DNA of 64,000 nt from assembly GCA_032717465.1 (NCBI GenBank), contig JAVRFU010000129.1:168402-232401 (forward strand). The letters run 5' to 3'. A program made the translations under genes and the position numbers. Position 1 is the stretch's first letter; the number at the start of each line of letters is the position of its first letter. Source of the stretch: Coenobita brevimanus (Eukaryota; Arthropoda; Malacostraca; Decapoda; Coenobitidae). This document shows positions 54,125-64,000 of the stretch, piece after piece. The notes beneath the pieces were generated by a model. The model did no database searches. It had not been told where the DNA came from and worked only from the letters and a program-made list of their open reading frames with translations.

Positions 54125-54540
54125 ACTTCCCTTATTACCCTATTGCACTATTTTCACCTCCTTCAAGAACAATTTCTTTGATTCCTTCCACTTCTCACTC
54201 AAGTTCCTCCTCCTAACCTCTCTTACTATCAATTTTACCTCTCTCCTACATATATTTCCTGCTTCCTTCTCTCTATTTCTCCTTGCCCTTTACTTCTCAT
54301 CCATTTCTTATACACTTTCTTCTTTTGTGCCAGAGCCACTTTCACCTCATCACATCACCATGCTGTTCCTTGCTCTCCCTTGCATCTCCTCCTCACTCCA
54401 CATACTTCCTCACATGCTGCACATATTTCCTCCACAAATATCTTGTTCATTTCTTCCACATTGCTCATCTGTTCCCATTCGTACCTGTCTAATCGCTCTT
54501 CCACTGCTCTCTTATATTCTTCTCTTTCTCCTTCAGTCTT
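54125..54540 (-). mobile_element. RTE-like LINE fragment in intron 2 of the P transposase
   Basis: The minus strand encodes LDRYEWEQMSNVEEM, EEICAACEEVCGVRR, AQKKKVYKKWMRSKGQGEIE and a basic segment. It is related to the LINE at 35470-36714 (AQKKKAYGEWMRNRG). It covers only the region before RT, with a stop. It explains the misleading forward frame that starts near 54327. Confidence 0.75.
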
Positions 54541-54564
54541 TATACCATAATATACTTATTTCAG

Positions 54565-57054
54565 GTGCTGTTACTAAAGAGGATACTGTTCCTCCTAGAA
54601 ATACTGGTCATCCACAATCAGCTCCTACCATGCCTACAACCAGTGCTGAGCACCTGCCATCAGCTCCTACCATGCCTACAACCAGCACTGAGCACCTGCC
54701 ATCAGTTCCTACCATGCCTACAACCAGCTCTGAGCACCTGCCACCAGCTCCTTCCATGCCTACAACCAGCGCTGAGCACCTGCCGTCAGCCTCTGCCATG
54801 CCTACAAGAAGCGCTGACCACCTATCATCAGCCTCTGCCATGCCTACAACCGGCGCTGACCTCCTGCCGTCAGCCCTTGCCATTCCTTCAGCCAACATCA
54901 GCAGTATGTCAAAAGCCTCCTCTAATTTGCCACTGACACTGGTTGATGAAAATTTTTTACAATTGCAGTTGGAGAAACAACAGAGTGATACTGAAAGATT
55001 AAAAAAAGAAAATTTAAAGTTGAGATATAAAAATAAAATGTTAAAAGTTGACCAAAAAATAATAATTTTTGCCATTAACGATGCAAAGCAGTGTATGAAA
55101 AATAATACAGTAAAGGCTGTTGAGGAATATCTGAAACCATACTTCACTGATACTCAGATCAAATGTCTAATACCCAAAAGATCAGCAAGACATTGGACTG
55201 AAGATGACATTGCCTTTGCTCTGACTGTTAGAAGTGTGAGTGCCAAATGCTACAGATGGATGCGAAAGCACTGGAAACTGCCTCTTCCTTCAATTTCGAC
55301 TTTGAATAAATGGGTTAAAGATATTAATTTTGAACCAGGTATTCTAAACTCAGTATTAAGAATGATGAAGGCAAAAGGACAATCCATGACCAATGGCGAA
55401 AAAGCTTGCATGATATCGTTTGATGAAATGAAAGTTGACAGGTGTTATGTGTATGACAGAACTGCAGACAAGCTTTATTGTAGCCATGAATATGTTCAAG
55501 TTGTTATGGCTACAGGCATTATTGGCAATTGGAAGCAACCTGTTTATTATAATTTTGACACAAAAATGACCAAGGAACTGTTATTTTCCATTATTAACAG
55601 TGTTGAAGAAGTAGGTTTTGAGGTGTGGGGTACAGTATGTGATATGAGTGGTTCCAACAGAGGCTTGTTCTCTACTTTAGGGATAAGCCAGGACACCACA
55701 TCTTTCAGAAATCCAGCTGATGAAAGTAGATGTGTCTATGTATTTGCTGATGCTCCATATCTGTTAATGTTAATTCGAAACAATCTCCTTGATCATGGAA
55801 CAGAAACACCCTTAGGACCAGTCAGTAAAATACCCTTGTTTGAATTGGTTGATTATGAATGTGGTGACTTTAAAATGGCATACAAAATTAGCAAACAATC
55901 TCTACTGGTTACTGGTTCAGAACGGCAAAAGGTCAGAAGTGCAGCACATCTCCTCTCATCTTCAGTGGGCAAAGCTATTAAACAGCTGGGGAAAAATCAA
56001 GTTTTGAAAAGTGGCAACTGGAGGGCAACAGCTGATTTCATTCTTATTGTTGACCAGTGGTTTGATGTACTGAATTCCAGTGGTGCAGAGGATAAGAAGG
56101 AGAGAGAGCCATTTTGCCATTCCTCTTACCAAATGGACATAATTAATAAAATGATCTCTTTGATTATCAAAAGTATCAAACAAAGTGTATCCTTTTCAGA
56201 ATGGAATTGTCATTACATCTAAATCACTTGTTTCCATGTATGATGATTTGCATAAAAGATTTGGATTCACTTACTTATTCACCAGACGCTTGAATCAGGA
56301 TGTTTTAGAGAATTTCTTTGGGGTGATTCGTCAGATGGGTAGTTTTTACGACCACCCTTGTCCAGTTACTTTCAAACAGAGAATCAAGAGATATATACTA
56401 CCGGTAGGTCATAAACAAGTTCTTCTATCTTTAAAAGCAAATACTGAATTTGATGGAGATGATCCAAGTATTGCAAAAGGATTACAAAATTGTAAAGCTT
56501 GTAGTTCACCTATTAAAAAGAATTCAGCAAACATCTTAGACAACCTCTGTATTAGTGCAGATTTATGTAGAGATATTGTGGTTGAAGACTCGGTAAATGA
56601 TGACACTATGGATGAAACCATCTTGGTTGATCAACATTGTATACCAGAAAATGAAACTGAAGGACATGCTTATGTTTTAGAATATATTGTCAACAAGTTT
56701 AAAAAAAGATATCCCTTCCTTGGTGGAGTAGCTGATGCCTCTTCTGACTGGATAAGTTTAAAAAGTAATGGAGGTCTTAACCGCATGATGCAGCAATATG
56801 CTACAAAATTTATGATGGCTGAAAAGGTTTTTCAAGAAGAGCATGGAGACAGGTTAAGAGCAGGGAGCAACTCACTTGGATCAATGGTCAACAAGGCAAC
56901 AAATATCATCCCTGAAATTCCTAAAGATGTCATAGAATTCTATCTGTGCTGCAGATTACAGTTTCGTATACGGAAACTGAATAAGGAAGTGAGTCTCGGT
57001 AACATGCGAAAAAATTTAAGAAAATTACAAAAACAGTCAAATAATACTAGGTAG
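54565..57054 (+). pseudogene. Exon 3: P transposase catalytic region
   Basis: Acceptor CTTATTTCAG at 54564. The exon encodes seven 14-residue repeats (54616-54893), a coiled coil (LQLQLEKQQSDTERLKKENL), and a P-type catalytic domain. Likely catalytic acids are MISFDEMKV (D), GTVCDMSGSNRGLF (D) and RLNQDVLENFFGVIRQMG (E), with FADAPYLLMLIRNN as the conserved block between. At 56193-56196 a one-base shift moves the frame from KSIKQSVSF to QNGIVITSKSLVSMYDDL. It ends at the stop 57052-57054. A GTP-binding-like insertion may lie between the acids but I cannot prove it. An AATAAA lies at 57443. Confidence 0.93.
54616..54893 (+). repeat. 42-bp coding minisatellite in the transposase
   Basis: Six full units plus a degenerate seventh encode (S/P)APTMPTTSAEHLP-type 14-mers. 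Being a multiple of 3, the repeat keeps the frame. Units on the right (SASAMPTTGADLLP) are more diverged. Confidence 0.92.
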
Positions 57055-58134
57055 GCTTAAATATGGAGTGTAGTTAAATGTCATACTCAATTCATTGTTA
57101 CAGAATGTCACATGTTATAATAATGAGTTATGTAATGAACAGGTATAGGCTAATTCCTTATACAGTACAACCTCTTGAGGCTATCATTGTAAAATAACTA
57201 GAAATCTCTTGTAAGCCAAATTTCCATACTGTGTATGCTCTTTACTCATAAGCTCTTACAAGTATAATGTGATAATCATCTGTGATTTTAGACATTTATG
57301 CAATGTATAATTCCTTTTTTACTTAAAGTTTGATACCAAGTGTGCTAACATACTCACCAAAGATAAGTATGCTCTCTACCCATAAGCTGTGGGCAGTATT
57401 ATGTGATAATCTGTTATTTCATATATGCAATATATTAAAAAAAATAAAGCTTATAGTTGTGTATGTATTTAGTTAAGTCTTTTATACAACCTCTGCAAAG
57501 TATTACTACAAGTGAAGGTTTGGTTCTCAGGCAAGTAAGTAGAAATAAGGTACAAAATCATTAAAGGAAAATACAAAGTAATTTTCTGCCAAATGTATAA
57601 CCTAATCGAATGGTCATTTTAAGAAACTACAATCCATTTTTAGGTTATGTAACCATGCTACATTCTGTCAATTATGATGAAGTTGCCAAAATGAAAGCAT
57701 TATTATGTTACTTGGACTAAGGTTCCATAGAAATAAATCAAGCAATAAGTACTGTAATAGTGTTATTGTCGTCACACTCCACATAATAAAACAGCTGGCC
57801 AAAACCATGGTGAGCATGGGAAACGTCTCATTATTCTACCGTGATGGTGAGTTAATGTATGGTAAAACTGCTAACGTAGTTCTTATATGAAAGGGAAAGT
57901 TATCCCTGCAACTAAAATGACTGTCAAAATTCAGCTGATAACCTCATATTATATTGACATGTACTGTATATGCATATACATATCATTAGTGTGATGTCTG
58001 CAGCAAAAGAACAGAAGATACAAATTTTGGTCTGGTTTGACAGAGCCAATTTGGTGCTCCTGGTGACGTCACAAGGGAGCAGGGTGGCGGGGAACGCCAA
58101 ACAATGGGCGGAGCTTACCACCATACGTGCGCAA
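57055..58134. other. 3' non-coding region of the P element
   Basis: AT-rich, with no second gene. A CAGTACAACCTCTTGAGG piece near 57165 resembles a pogo-type end but is probably chance. The last 130 bp are GC-richer with TGACGTCA (58062) and GGGCGGAGC, possibly subterminal transposase sites, since a TGACGTAG lies near 52309 on the left. Confidence 0.45.
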
Positions 58135-58168
58135 GAGTCTACCTTCTCTTTTTAGTTATTTTATCATG
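58135..58168. repeat. Right terminal inverted repeat of the P element
   Basis: Exact inverted copy of 52212-52245, followed by the TGTAGAAT duplication. Confidence 0.96.
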
Positions 58169-58324
58169 TGTAGAATAGCCACGATGGTTATGTTACAATT
58201 TTGACCCATGACTGAGTTAGGCTGGCCAGCTAGGTAGCAGAAGACACTCTGGAAGTCCCTCATTAGCACAACAGCAAGAAAATGGGTAACCAAATTAAGC
58301 TCTTACTTGTGTATTAGTTATACA

Positions 58325-58880
58325 AATATATGCTATTGCCATTATATAGATATAAATAAAGAAAGAAGTGCCTGTTAGAAAATAATAAACATCGATCACT
58401 GTAATGGGTAATTCACCATACCTCCCATTCTGTTAAACATAATATGCTGTCTGAGTTAAAGTTTTACAGTGAAAAATTTTCATGAAATAAAACATATCTC
58501 TTCAAGCGCTGAGTCTGGCCTTTACAGTAAGTAAACAGTATACTTAAGTGAAGTAAATACAGAAGAACTAAGTACATAATAACTTATTCCATTACAGTAT
58601 TTAGTAAGTGAAAGCATTAAAAGAATAAATTAAAAAAATATATATATATAATAAAACAGGTACTGATGCTGAAGAATTAAAAGGTGATGAACAGAAATAA
58701 ATGCTGCATCAAAATGCACATGACCTCTGTTGTAGATGTTATAACACTCATTAAACAAGTCTTCAAATTTCAGAGGTTTGAATGGTGGATAAATAAATGT
58801 GAAGGCCATTAACCCACGCACCTGACTGATATTTATTCCCACTTGACCATTTCCTTACTTAATTTCAGGATGCTGCCTTG
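58325..58880. repeat. Dispersed duplicated segment, right copy
   Basis: Partner of 385-1200. It lacks the LINE-C insertion and so shows the pre-insertion site near 58560. It contains a (TA)n tract at 58638-58652. Confidence 0.65.
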
Positions 58881-59167
58881 CATCTGCCTTACAGACCTGC
58901 ACTCACCAGCCACACAGAACACCTCCTATTCAACTCACTCCTCCTCCAATCATGTACCACTTACAGAACCAGTTTCTTTCCGAGGTTAGAGGAAATACTG
59001 AAGTTTGTTTGACTGATATTTAAACATGTTAGGTTAAATATAAGTGGGTCAAAACACCTTAAAAAACACCCCATTTTACCCATATGTGCTGCACCAGCAA
59101 TGTGGGTTAAAAACACCCTGCCCCAGCCAAATGATTATTGGCTCAATGTTGTCCCCAGTTGGCCTGT
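58881..59167. other. Unassigned spacer
   Basis: A donor-like GTGAGTGCAGG on the minus strand (near 58908) has no matching open exon that I trust. Confidence 0.25.
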
Positions 59168-59385
59168 TATCATCATCATCATCAGCAGCAGCAGCACCTT
59201 CTTTCCCACCCTAGGGCAGGGTGAGGGGTAGCAACATCCAGACAGCCCAAGTTTGCCCAATCCAGTGGGTCACGCTTCCATTCACTCATCATTCAAACCC
59301 TTGGAATCCTGGCTCTATCTGATATGCCAAAAACATTCACCACACTCTGTAGCTTCACAAAAATGTATCTGACAGAGTCAATACA
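59168..59385 (-). mobile_element. LINE-C 3' tail fragment
   Basis: Plus strand: (ATC)n(AGC)n, CCCACCCTAGGGCAGGGTGA and CACACTCTGTAGCTTCAC. It is well preserved. Confidence 0.85.
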
Positions 59386-59500
59386 GAAGGTTTACTGCAG
59401 TGTATGCTTATTACATTGGTAATGTCATCAAGTGGTGGCCAACAAGTTAGCATGGGGTACAAAAATGTAGTTATTACATGCTGTACAGATTACTGCTTAC

Positions 59501-59627
59501 CGTATGATGGAAGAACAGAGATGCGATTCTGGTAAATGGGTCCTTCTTGTCTAAATGAACAGTGTCAAGACCTCTTGCTGCCACAGCCACCATTAGGAGG
59601 CACTGGTGGCCACACCTTGTCCTGCAT
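59501..59627 (-). CDS. Candidate exon 1 of the unidentified host gene (5'-most seen)
   Basis: The 127-bp segment has a strong acceptor (TTTATTTCAATCCTCAG) and donor (GTAAGCAG). Only one frame is open: CRTRCGHQCLLMVAVAARGL then DTVHLDKKDPFTRIASLFFH and HT, ending in phase 0. This joins directly in phase to candidate exon 2. The amphipathic helical look suits a helical-repeat or membrane protein, but I recognise no family. Confidence 0.55.
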
Positions 59628-62600
59628 CTGAGGATTGAAATAAAGAAATGGTTACAGATGGTTCTTTAAATCTACTCTCTAATATTTTTAACATACCCAA
59701 CAGCGAAACATATTAACATTATTTCACTTAGTACCATTGGTTAAAATGAAAATATACCTAAGCAGATTTTGTCTTTATCAATGAAAGAAAAGTTGAGGGC
59801 ATTCATTGTTAAACCCTGTCACACTTAACTATAAAAAAATAAAAAGTCAATACTCTGATACAAGGTAAGCAATTGTATAACTGTTGCAATAAAATATAAC
59901 TAAAGGTGAAAAGCAAGATACAGTATAACCTTGGACCTAACAAGAAAACAATACAGATAAAAGAAAACACCAGCCTTTGCAAGACAACTCCCAAATACCA
60001 CAGTGAAAGCAAGACTCCATAAACAAACACCTGTATGCACTAAGAAAATGAGACATATCCATTTTTATCAAATTACACACAGTTTTAATTTAAACCTTAG
60101 CACGATTATGCGATACAGAATTTTAATGGCAAGAATAAATGAGACAAACACATCTATCCTAGAAAGTCATAGGATGACTTAAACACCCCTCACCCTATCA
60201 TCATCACTTCCAACCAAGCTTCCCATCATAAAATGGGATAAGAATCATCCAAAAAGAGGAAAGAGGAAGCACACAATAGAACTAATAAACAGAGCATCCA
60301 GTGAAATGGGCAGCACAACCTTTCACACACAATTCAAGCTTTCAAAATCTTGGCTCAGCTTCACAGGTGCAAAACTATCCATATAAACTTCACTTGTACT
60401 TTTCCTGTTTACATGCAGTTATGTGTGCACCTGTGACACAAAGTATTCCCATGGACTCCCTTGCTAAAAAACAAAATGTGCCATAACTGTCTTATGCATC
60501 TCCTTTCACATTTTGTCCTTCTATCTTAATCATCTCTTACTTCCTTAACTTCCACACCTCATTTTCTCACACATTCCTTCACCATTTCCAGCCATCACCT
60601 TGGCCTTCCCTACCTCCTTCCACCTTTTCCCATCAAGTGCACACAACAAATTCTATTTAATAACATCATTGAAACAATACTTTCAATGAAAGGTAAGACT
60701 TTGAAATAAGACTTTTCCTATACAGTTCTGATACAGTAGTGTAATTTGTAGTAACACACCAACAAAGCTGCAATGACAACAAAGATGCTGTATATATAGA
60801 TATAGATTTTATATACAGTAAAACCTCTTTAAGTTGGAATAATAGGGGCTGAGGCCATTTTGAGTTCACTGAATTTCTAACTTATGGAAAGTGTGAGGCA
60901 TCCTGACTAACCAGAAAAAATTCCTTACCATGTTTGCAGAGGGTGTAATCTAAGCATAAGGAGGAAAGGCCTTTTGGTAAGATATAGAGGTGTTATGGGG
61001 GCACAAGATCACTTCTGTGCAACATTTCCACTTCTGTGCAACATTTTTTAACCATAATCACAATTGCACTACCTTACACTTTATATACAGGCCTTAAGAA
61101 CACTATTACACTATACATACACTTTATATAGGCCTTAATCACTACTGTTGAGAACTATTGTATGCAAAATTAATCACTATCAGAGTTACTGCAGAAAATT
61201 TGTGCAGGCAACTCTGAGCTGACATGACACAATCGTGGAGGAAGCTGGGATATACCGGGATTTGGCCGGGAATTTTACATCTTATGTGTTGGTTTTCAGA
61301 CTGGAAGCCACTATGGACCCTCACAGGCTAAAACACGATGACCCTAGTGTGTCATGCCAAGACTGGGTTTCCATTAGATGACATTTTACAACTTAGGGAT
61401 TTTTTTCCAGGATTTTTAAGACGATATTTTGAAAAATCTATTCCATCCAACATATAATCCTATGTTGTCCCATGAGAAGCATAGGAGTCTGGGGCTCGGC
61501 AAGTTGGTCCTGACATTTAAGATGACAGTGACCAGCCTCACTCATCCCTGAGTGGCATTTGATGAGCAATAAACCCCAACCATCCCTTGGATATAAACCT
61601 ATACAAGCTCAATCCGATTGGAATGCCTTGATTTCCCACTAAACCACCAGGCGCCATAATTTGGACACCTGGTTAAAACCGAGCATAGTAAGTGGCTTCC
61701 TGATGTACAGAAAACTGCTTGGCTTGTCACTCAGTGTAGAGTCACCCATAGGCAGAAGCAAGAGGAAAGAATGAGGGAAAGAACAACAGAAGAGGGAATA
61801 TACTGTACTGTATTACAAATTATTTACATTTAGAGTAGACATTCAGCAGAAATACACCAGATTACACTACCACTACTGCTATTACTACTACTACTCCAAC
61901 TACCACTACCATATACCTCAACTTGCCCAACACTGTCTTCAGTAACCCATTTCATACATAGTTCAGTGGCTGAGCAATGCAATGCTACAGCTAGTTATCC
62001 TTTCCACAGCACTTCTTTGTGATGAGCATCATATTCTAGTGTTTAACTATTGTTCAAACTCAAAAAATTCAAGATGCTGAGAATTTTTAAACCAAAATGA
62101 AGAGCATGGCATTATTTCAATAGGCTTTTCTTACAGCTCAGTTTTCAAGACTGGGAGTTGTCACTTTTAGACCAAATTAAAGTGAAATGAGTATAATATA
62201 TTCTAATGTTTATTCTTACAAGATCATTATCAAGATGAGGGGCAGTTGAGGCCAAGTTCAAGAAAAGAGTATGGCTGCTTTTTTTTTTTTTTTTTTTTTT
62301 TATGCAAGGAAGAAGAAACCATAGGCAAGGAGCCTGCACACCATTCCTTCCAAGAAAAAAAATGCAAAAACAATACAAAAGAGCCAAATTCAAGATCCGT
62401 TCATTTCGAGATACCTGGACACACTGCGTTTGAAAGACTGGAGATTATAGGTAGGCCTAAATTTGTCATTTTGCAGCTTTTTTTGTAGCACAAAGGCAGA
62501 AAGACAATACGGCATCTACATCTTACCCATAACACTTCAGGACTAACATTATAGTCTAGAATTACTCTTGTTATGGATGATGAATTAAACTCTTGTTACA

Positions 62601-62689
62601 GCTCAGGAATATGGCTGGAAAGAGAATTTTAGGCCAGGTTAGAGTAAAACCTGTATACTGCCATTTACAGTAGACTGCTTCATCATGGT
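59628..62689. other. Long gene-poor stretch, probable intron or intergenic
   Basis: It holds a diverged LINE-C tail on minus (60195-60400), a pogo-like end at 60816 (CAGTAAAACCTCTTTAAGTT), the unclassified repeat at 61440-61790 (GTTGTCCCATGAGAAGCATA..), and a poly-T run at 62280-62300. Small open frames lack domains. No gene is supported. Confidence 0.4.
61440..61790. repeat. Unclassified dispersed repeat
   Basis: Shares blocks with 51355-51440 (TTGTCCCATGAG, AGCAAGTTGGTCCTGACA) and, inverted, with 48820-48905 (TGACAAGCCAA). Pieces occur in three places, so it is a family. No coding capacity is visible. Confidence 0.55.
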
Positions 62690-62860
62690 CAATGGCTCAG
62701 CAAACATTCTATCCCCTTGATACCAGGATTCCAGGGGCCTGAATGGTGAGAATGGCCATGTGGCTCATTCAACTGGATGAACACTGGTTAGTATCTCATT
62801 CTATCAATTTTTTTTCTGCCTCTCTGGACCCTACCTTGGGGTGAGAAAGGTGTGGATGAT
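62690..62860 (+). mobile_element. LINE-C 3' tail, diverged
   Basis: CCAGGATTCCAGGGGCCTGAATGGTGAG..CCTACCTTGGGGTGAGAAAGG resembles the LINE-C tail with several changes. Confidence 0.55.
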
Positions 62861-62995
62861 CCCAGTAACATATCAGCCACATATTCTTGCTCCTATAGCC
62901 AGTTTTCTAATAAAGGGTCATTCCCATGACTAACATGAAGATGTGGTTGCATGGACTTTGACAAACCCTTAACTAGGGGTTAGGAATGAGTCCAT

Positions 62996-63060
62996 TGTTA
63001 TCATCATCGCACATCCGGACCTCCTTTCCCACCCAAGGGCAGGTAACTTGGTCTAAATTT
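62996..63060 (-). mobile_element. LINE-C 3' tail, very short
   Basis: Plus strand: ATCATCATCGCACATCCGGA, CCTCCTTTCCCACCCAAGGG. Only the terminal about 60 bp are present. Confidence 0.65.
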
Positions 63061-63479
63061 GCCATCCCTCCATCTTAAATGCTAAACTGTAATACTAGAC
63101 AAATATCAAAATATAAGGCTGGTCACGAAGTGCTATGGGATGAATGTAGAGACAAACCACTGTCTTTCTACCAATAAGCTCTGTGAAATAACCCACAAAT
63201 GAAAATATGAACCTAGTTACTGTAATGCACCTATAGTCAAACTAACCTCTCAAACTGAATACACTTGGCCATCAACTAACTGAAAAGGAGCTAGGGATCT
63301 TTACAAAGTTGTTGCATGGAAAACTGAGCCTTAAGTATGGAATGTTTCTCCTTGGTTACTAGTCAAAATTACTCACCCAATCTTACTACACCTGGCTGTA
63401 AATTAACTGAAAAGGGACAAGGGATCAGTGTTAAATAAGATATTCTATACCAAATTTAGAATTCAATTTGTATCATCGT

Positions 63480-63920
63480 ATCAAAGGCACCAACATCCTT
63501 GCATGCATCAGCCGTGGTCACCTAATGGCGGCTCTCCACGCTGCTTGATGGGTTTCAAGTCACGCCGGCCCCTAGTTTTGCTGGCCCTGGCCACTCTGGC
63601 CTCCCACCCTAGTCACACCGGCCCCCTGTTCCTGACAGAAATCCAGTCGTTACAGCTGTTATTATTACTCATTTTTAGCTAACCTAATTATTATTATTAG
63701 CTAAGGGTCAGAGTGACTAGGGCGGGAAGAGCTATGGGCCGGAGTGAGTCATTTCCGCTTGATCCACCATTACATCTCCTATGCAGCCACTTATCACAAA
63801 CACTGACCAAGATGAAGTTATTTCCCACACCCTTGCAGCAAACTACACCTGGCCACACTTCCTCTGCTTTGACAGTATTGCCACCTGCCCTACATATCAT
63901 CACTTTTGTTGGTGAAAGTC
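63480..63920 (-). mobile_element. LINE-A remnant with internal gap and fold-back insert
   Basis: 63485-63550 matches the LINE-A 3' end (CACCAACATCCTTGCATGCA). 63765-63915 matches the zinc-finger coding part (minus frame with GNNFILVSVCDKWLHRRCNG). The roughly 1 kb normally between them is gone and replaced by 63555-63760. Confidence 0.7.
63555..63760. repeat. Fold-back (inverted repeat) sequence
   Basis: The left arm TCACGCCGGCCCCTAG..CACTCTGGCC pairs with the inverse of the right arm (TCACTCCGGCCCATAG..CACTCTGACC read on minus). The centre TTAGCTAA..TTAGCTAA is AT-rich. There is no coding capacity. It could be a MITE that landed in the LINE-A remnant. Confidence 0.55.
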
Positions 63921-64000
63921 TGCTGTATGTATATCTAACCCCTCTAGAAAAGCCTCTTAAGCTATATAAAGCCATATGGAAGTAGCAGGCACAAAAATAA

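Larger units (their letters stand above)
52412..57054 (+). pseudogene. P-element/THAP9-like transposase, three exons, lightly damaged
   Basis: Exons are 52412-52704, 53311-53472 and 54565-57054. Both introns have GT..AG ends and phase 1 on each side, so the frame carries through. The order is THAP zinc finger, basic linker, MPTTSAEHLP-type repeats, leucine-rich coiled coil, then the RNase H-like catalytic domain. The total is about 980 residues, comparable with THAP9 (about 900) and longer than Drosophila P transposase (751). Three lesions are seen: TGA at 52556-52558, a one-base shift near 52692, and a one-base shift in the T run at 56193-56196. Protein and TIR structure both place it in the P superfamily. 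Confidence 0.93.
52212..58168 (+). mobile_element. P-element-type transposon, complete with TIRs and TSD
   Basis: The 34-bp terminal inverted repeats (52212-52245 and 58135-58168) are identical and begin CATGATAAAATAACTAAAAA. The start CATGATRAAATAAC matches the known Drosophila P terminus. The 8-bp target duplication TGTAGAAT (52204-52211 and 58169-58176) is perfect, and 8 bp is the P-element target size. Inside is a three-exon transposase gene with an N-terminal THAP domain. The element is 5,957 bp, against about 2.9 kb for Drosophila P, because of longer introns (one with a LINE fragment) and 1.1 kb of 3' sequence. Confidence 0.96.

Noticed and set aside
54327..54564. Upstream extension of the P transposase frame
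   Set aside because: This part is the antisense of an RTE-like LINE fragment in intron 2. The exon begins at 54565 after a good acceptor and in the right phase.

Overview
This is 64 kb of repeat-rich animal genomic DNA. I see no bacterial-style operons, no complete tRNA or rRNA gene and no CRISPR array. Long (TG)n, (GATA)n and (AAT)n tracts, degenerate CCTAA-rich stretches (the arthropod telomere motif), many RTE-like LINE fragments and sparse short exons fit an arthropod. A decapod crustacean is my best guess, by inference only.

Nearly all long reading frames belong to mobile elements. From left to right: 0.4-3.0 kb holds LINE tails. 3.0-10.9 kb is a Ty3/gypsy-class LTR retrotransposon on the minus strand whose pol order is protease-integrase-RT-RNase H (Gmr1-like), split at 6.3-8.7 kb by a hAT transposon with its 8-bp target duplication. 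11-16 kb is a 0.74-kb direct duplication and several minisatellites. 17-19 kb has LINE remnants and a 448-bp non-autonomous hAT element. 19.9-22.8 kb and 43.4-46.4 kb are twin copies of a zinc-finger LINE (LINE-A) fused at the same point to a degenerate CCTAA array. 22.8-24.9 kb is (TG)n plus a 16-bp satellite, followed by a nearly full-length RTE-like LINE (24.9-28.4 kb). 28.4-42.8 kb is a mosaic of LINE fragments, a fold-back MITE and a SINE with a 5S rRNA-derived head. 46.5-48.3 kb is a nested palindrome. 52.2-58.2 kb is a complete P-element-type transposon: perfect 34-bp terminal inverted repeats starting like the Drosophila P terminus, an 8-bp target duplication, a THAP domain and a three-exon transposase.

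Under the transposons there appears to be one host gene on the minus strand. Short open exons with canonical splice sites lie at 59.5, 51.2, 42.4, 41.7, 38.2 and 32.1 kb. I could not identify the protein. The P element lies in the interval between the first two of these exons.

LINE labels used below are local: A = RT with inserted zinc finger, ACGAT-like tail; B = full-length RTE-like copy; C = tail ending in (GAT)n; D = tail GGCCACCCC..GGCGTCTGGCAA(TAGA)n; E = jockey/CR1-like; F = CR1-like with (CA)n tail; G = CR1/L2-like C-terminus. Nearly all coding copies carry stops or frameshifts and are described as pseudogenes.
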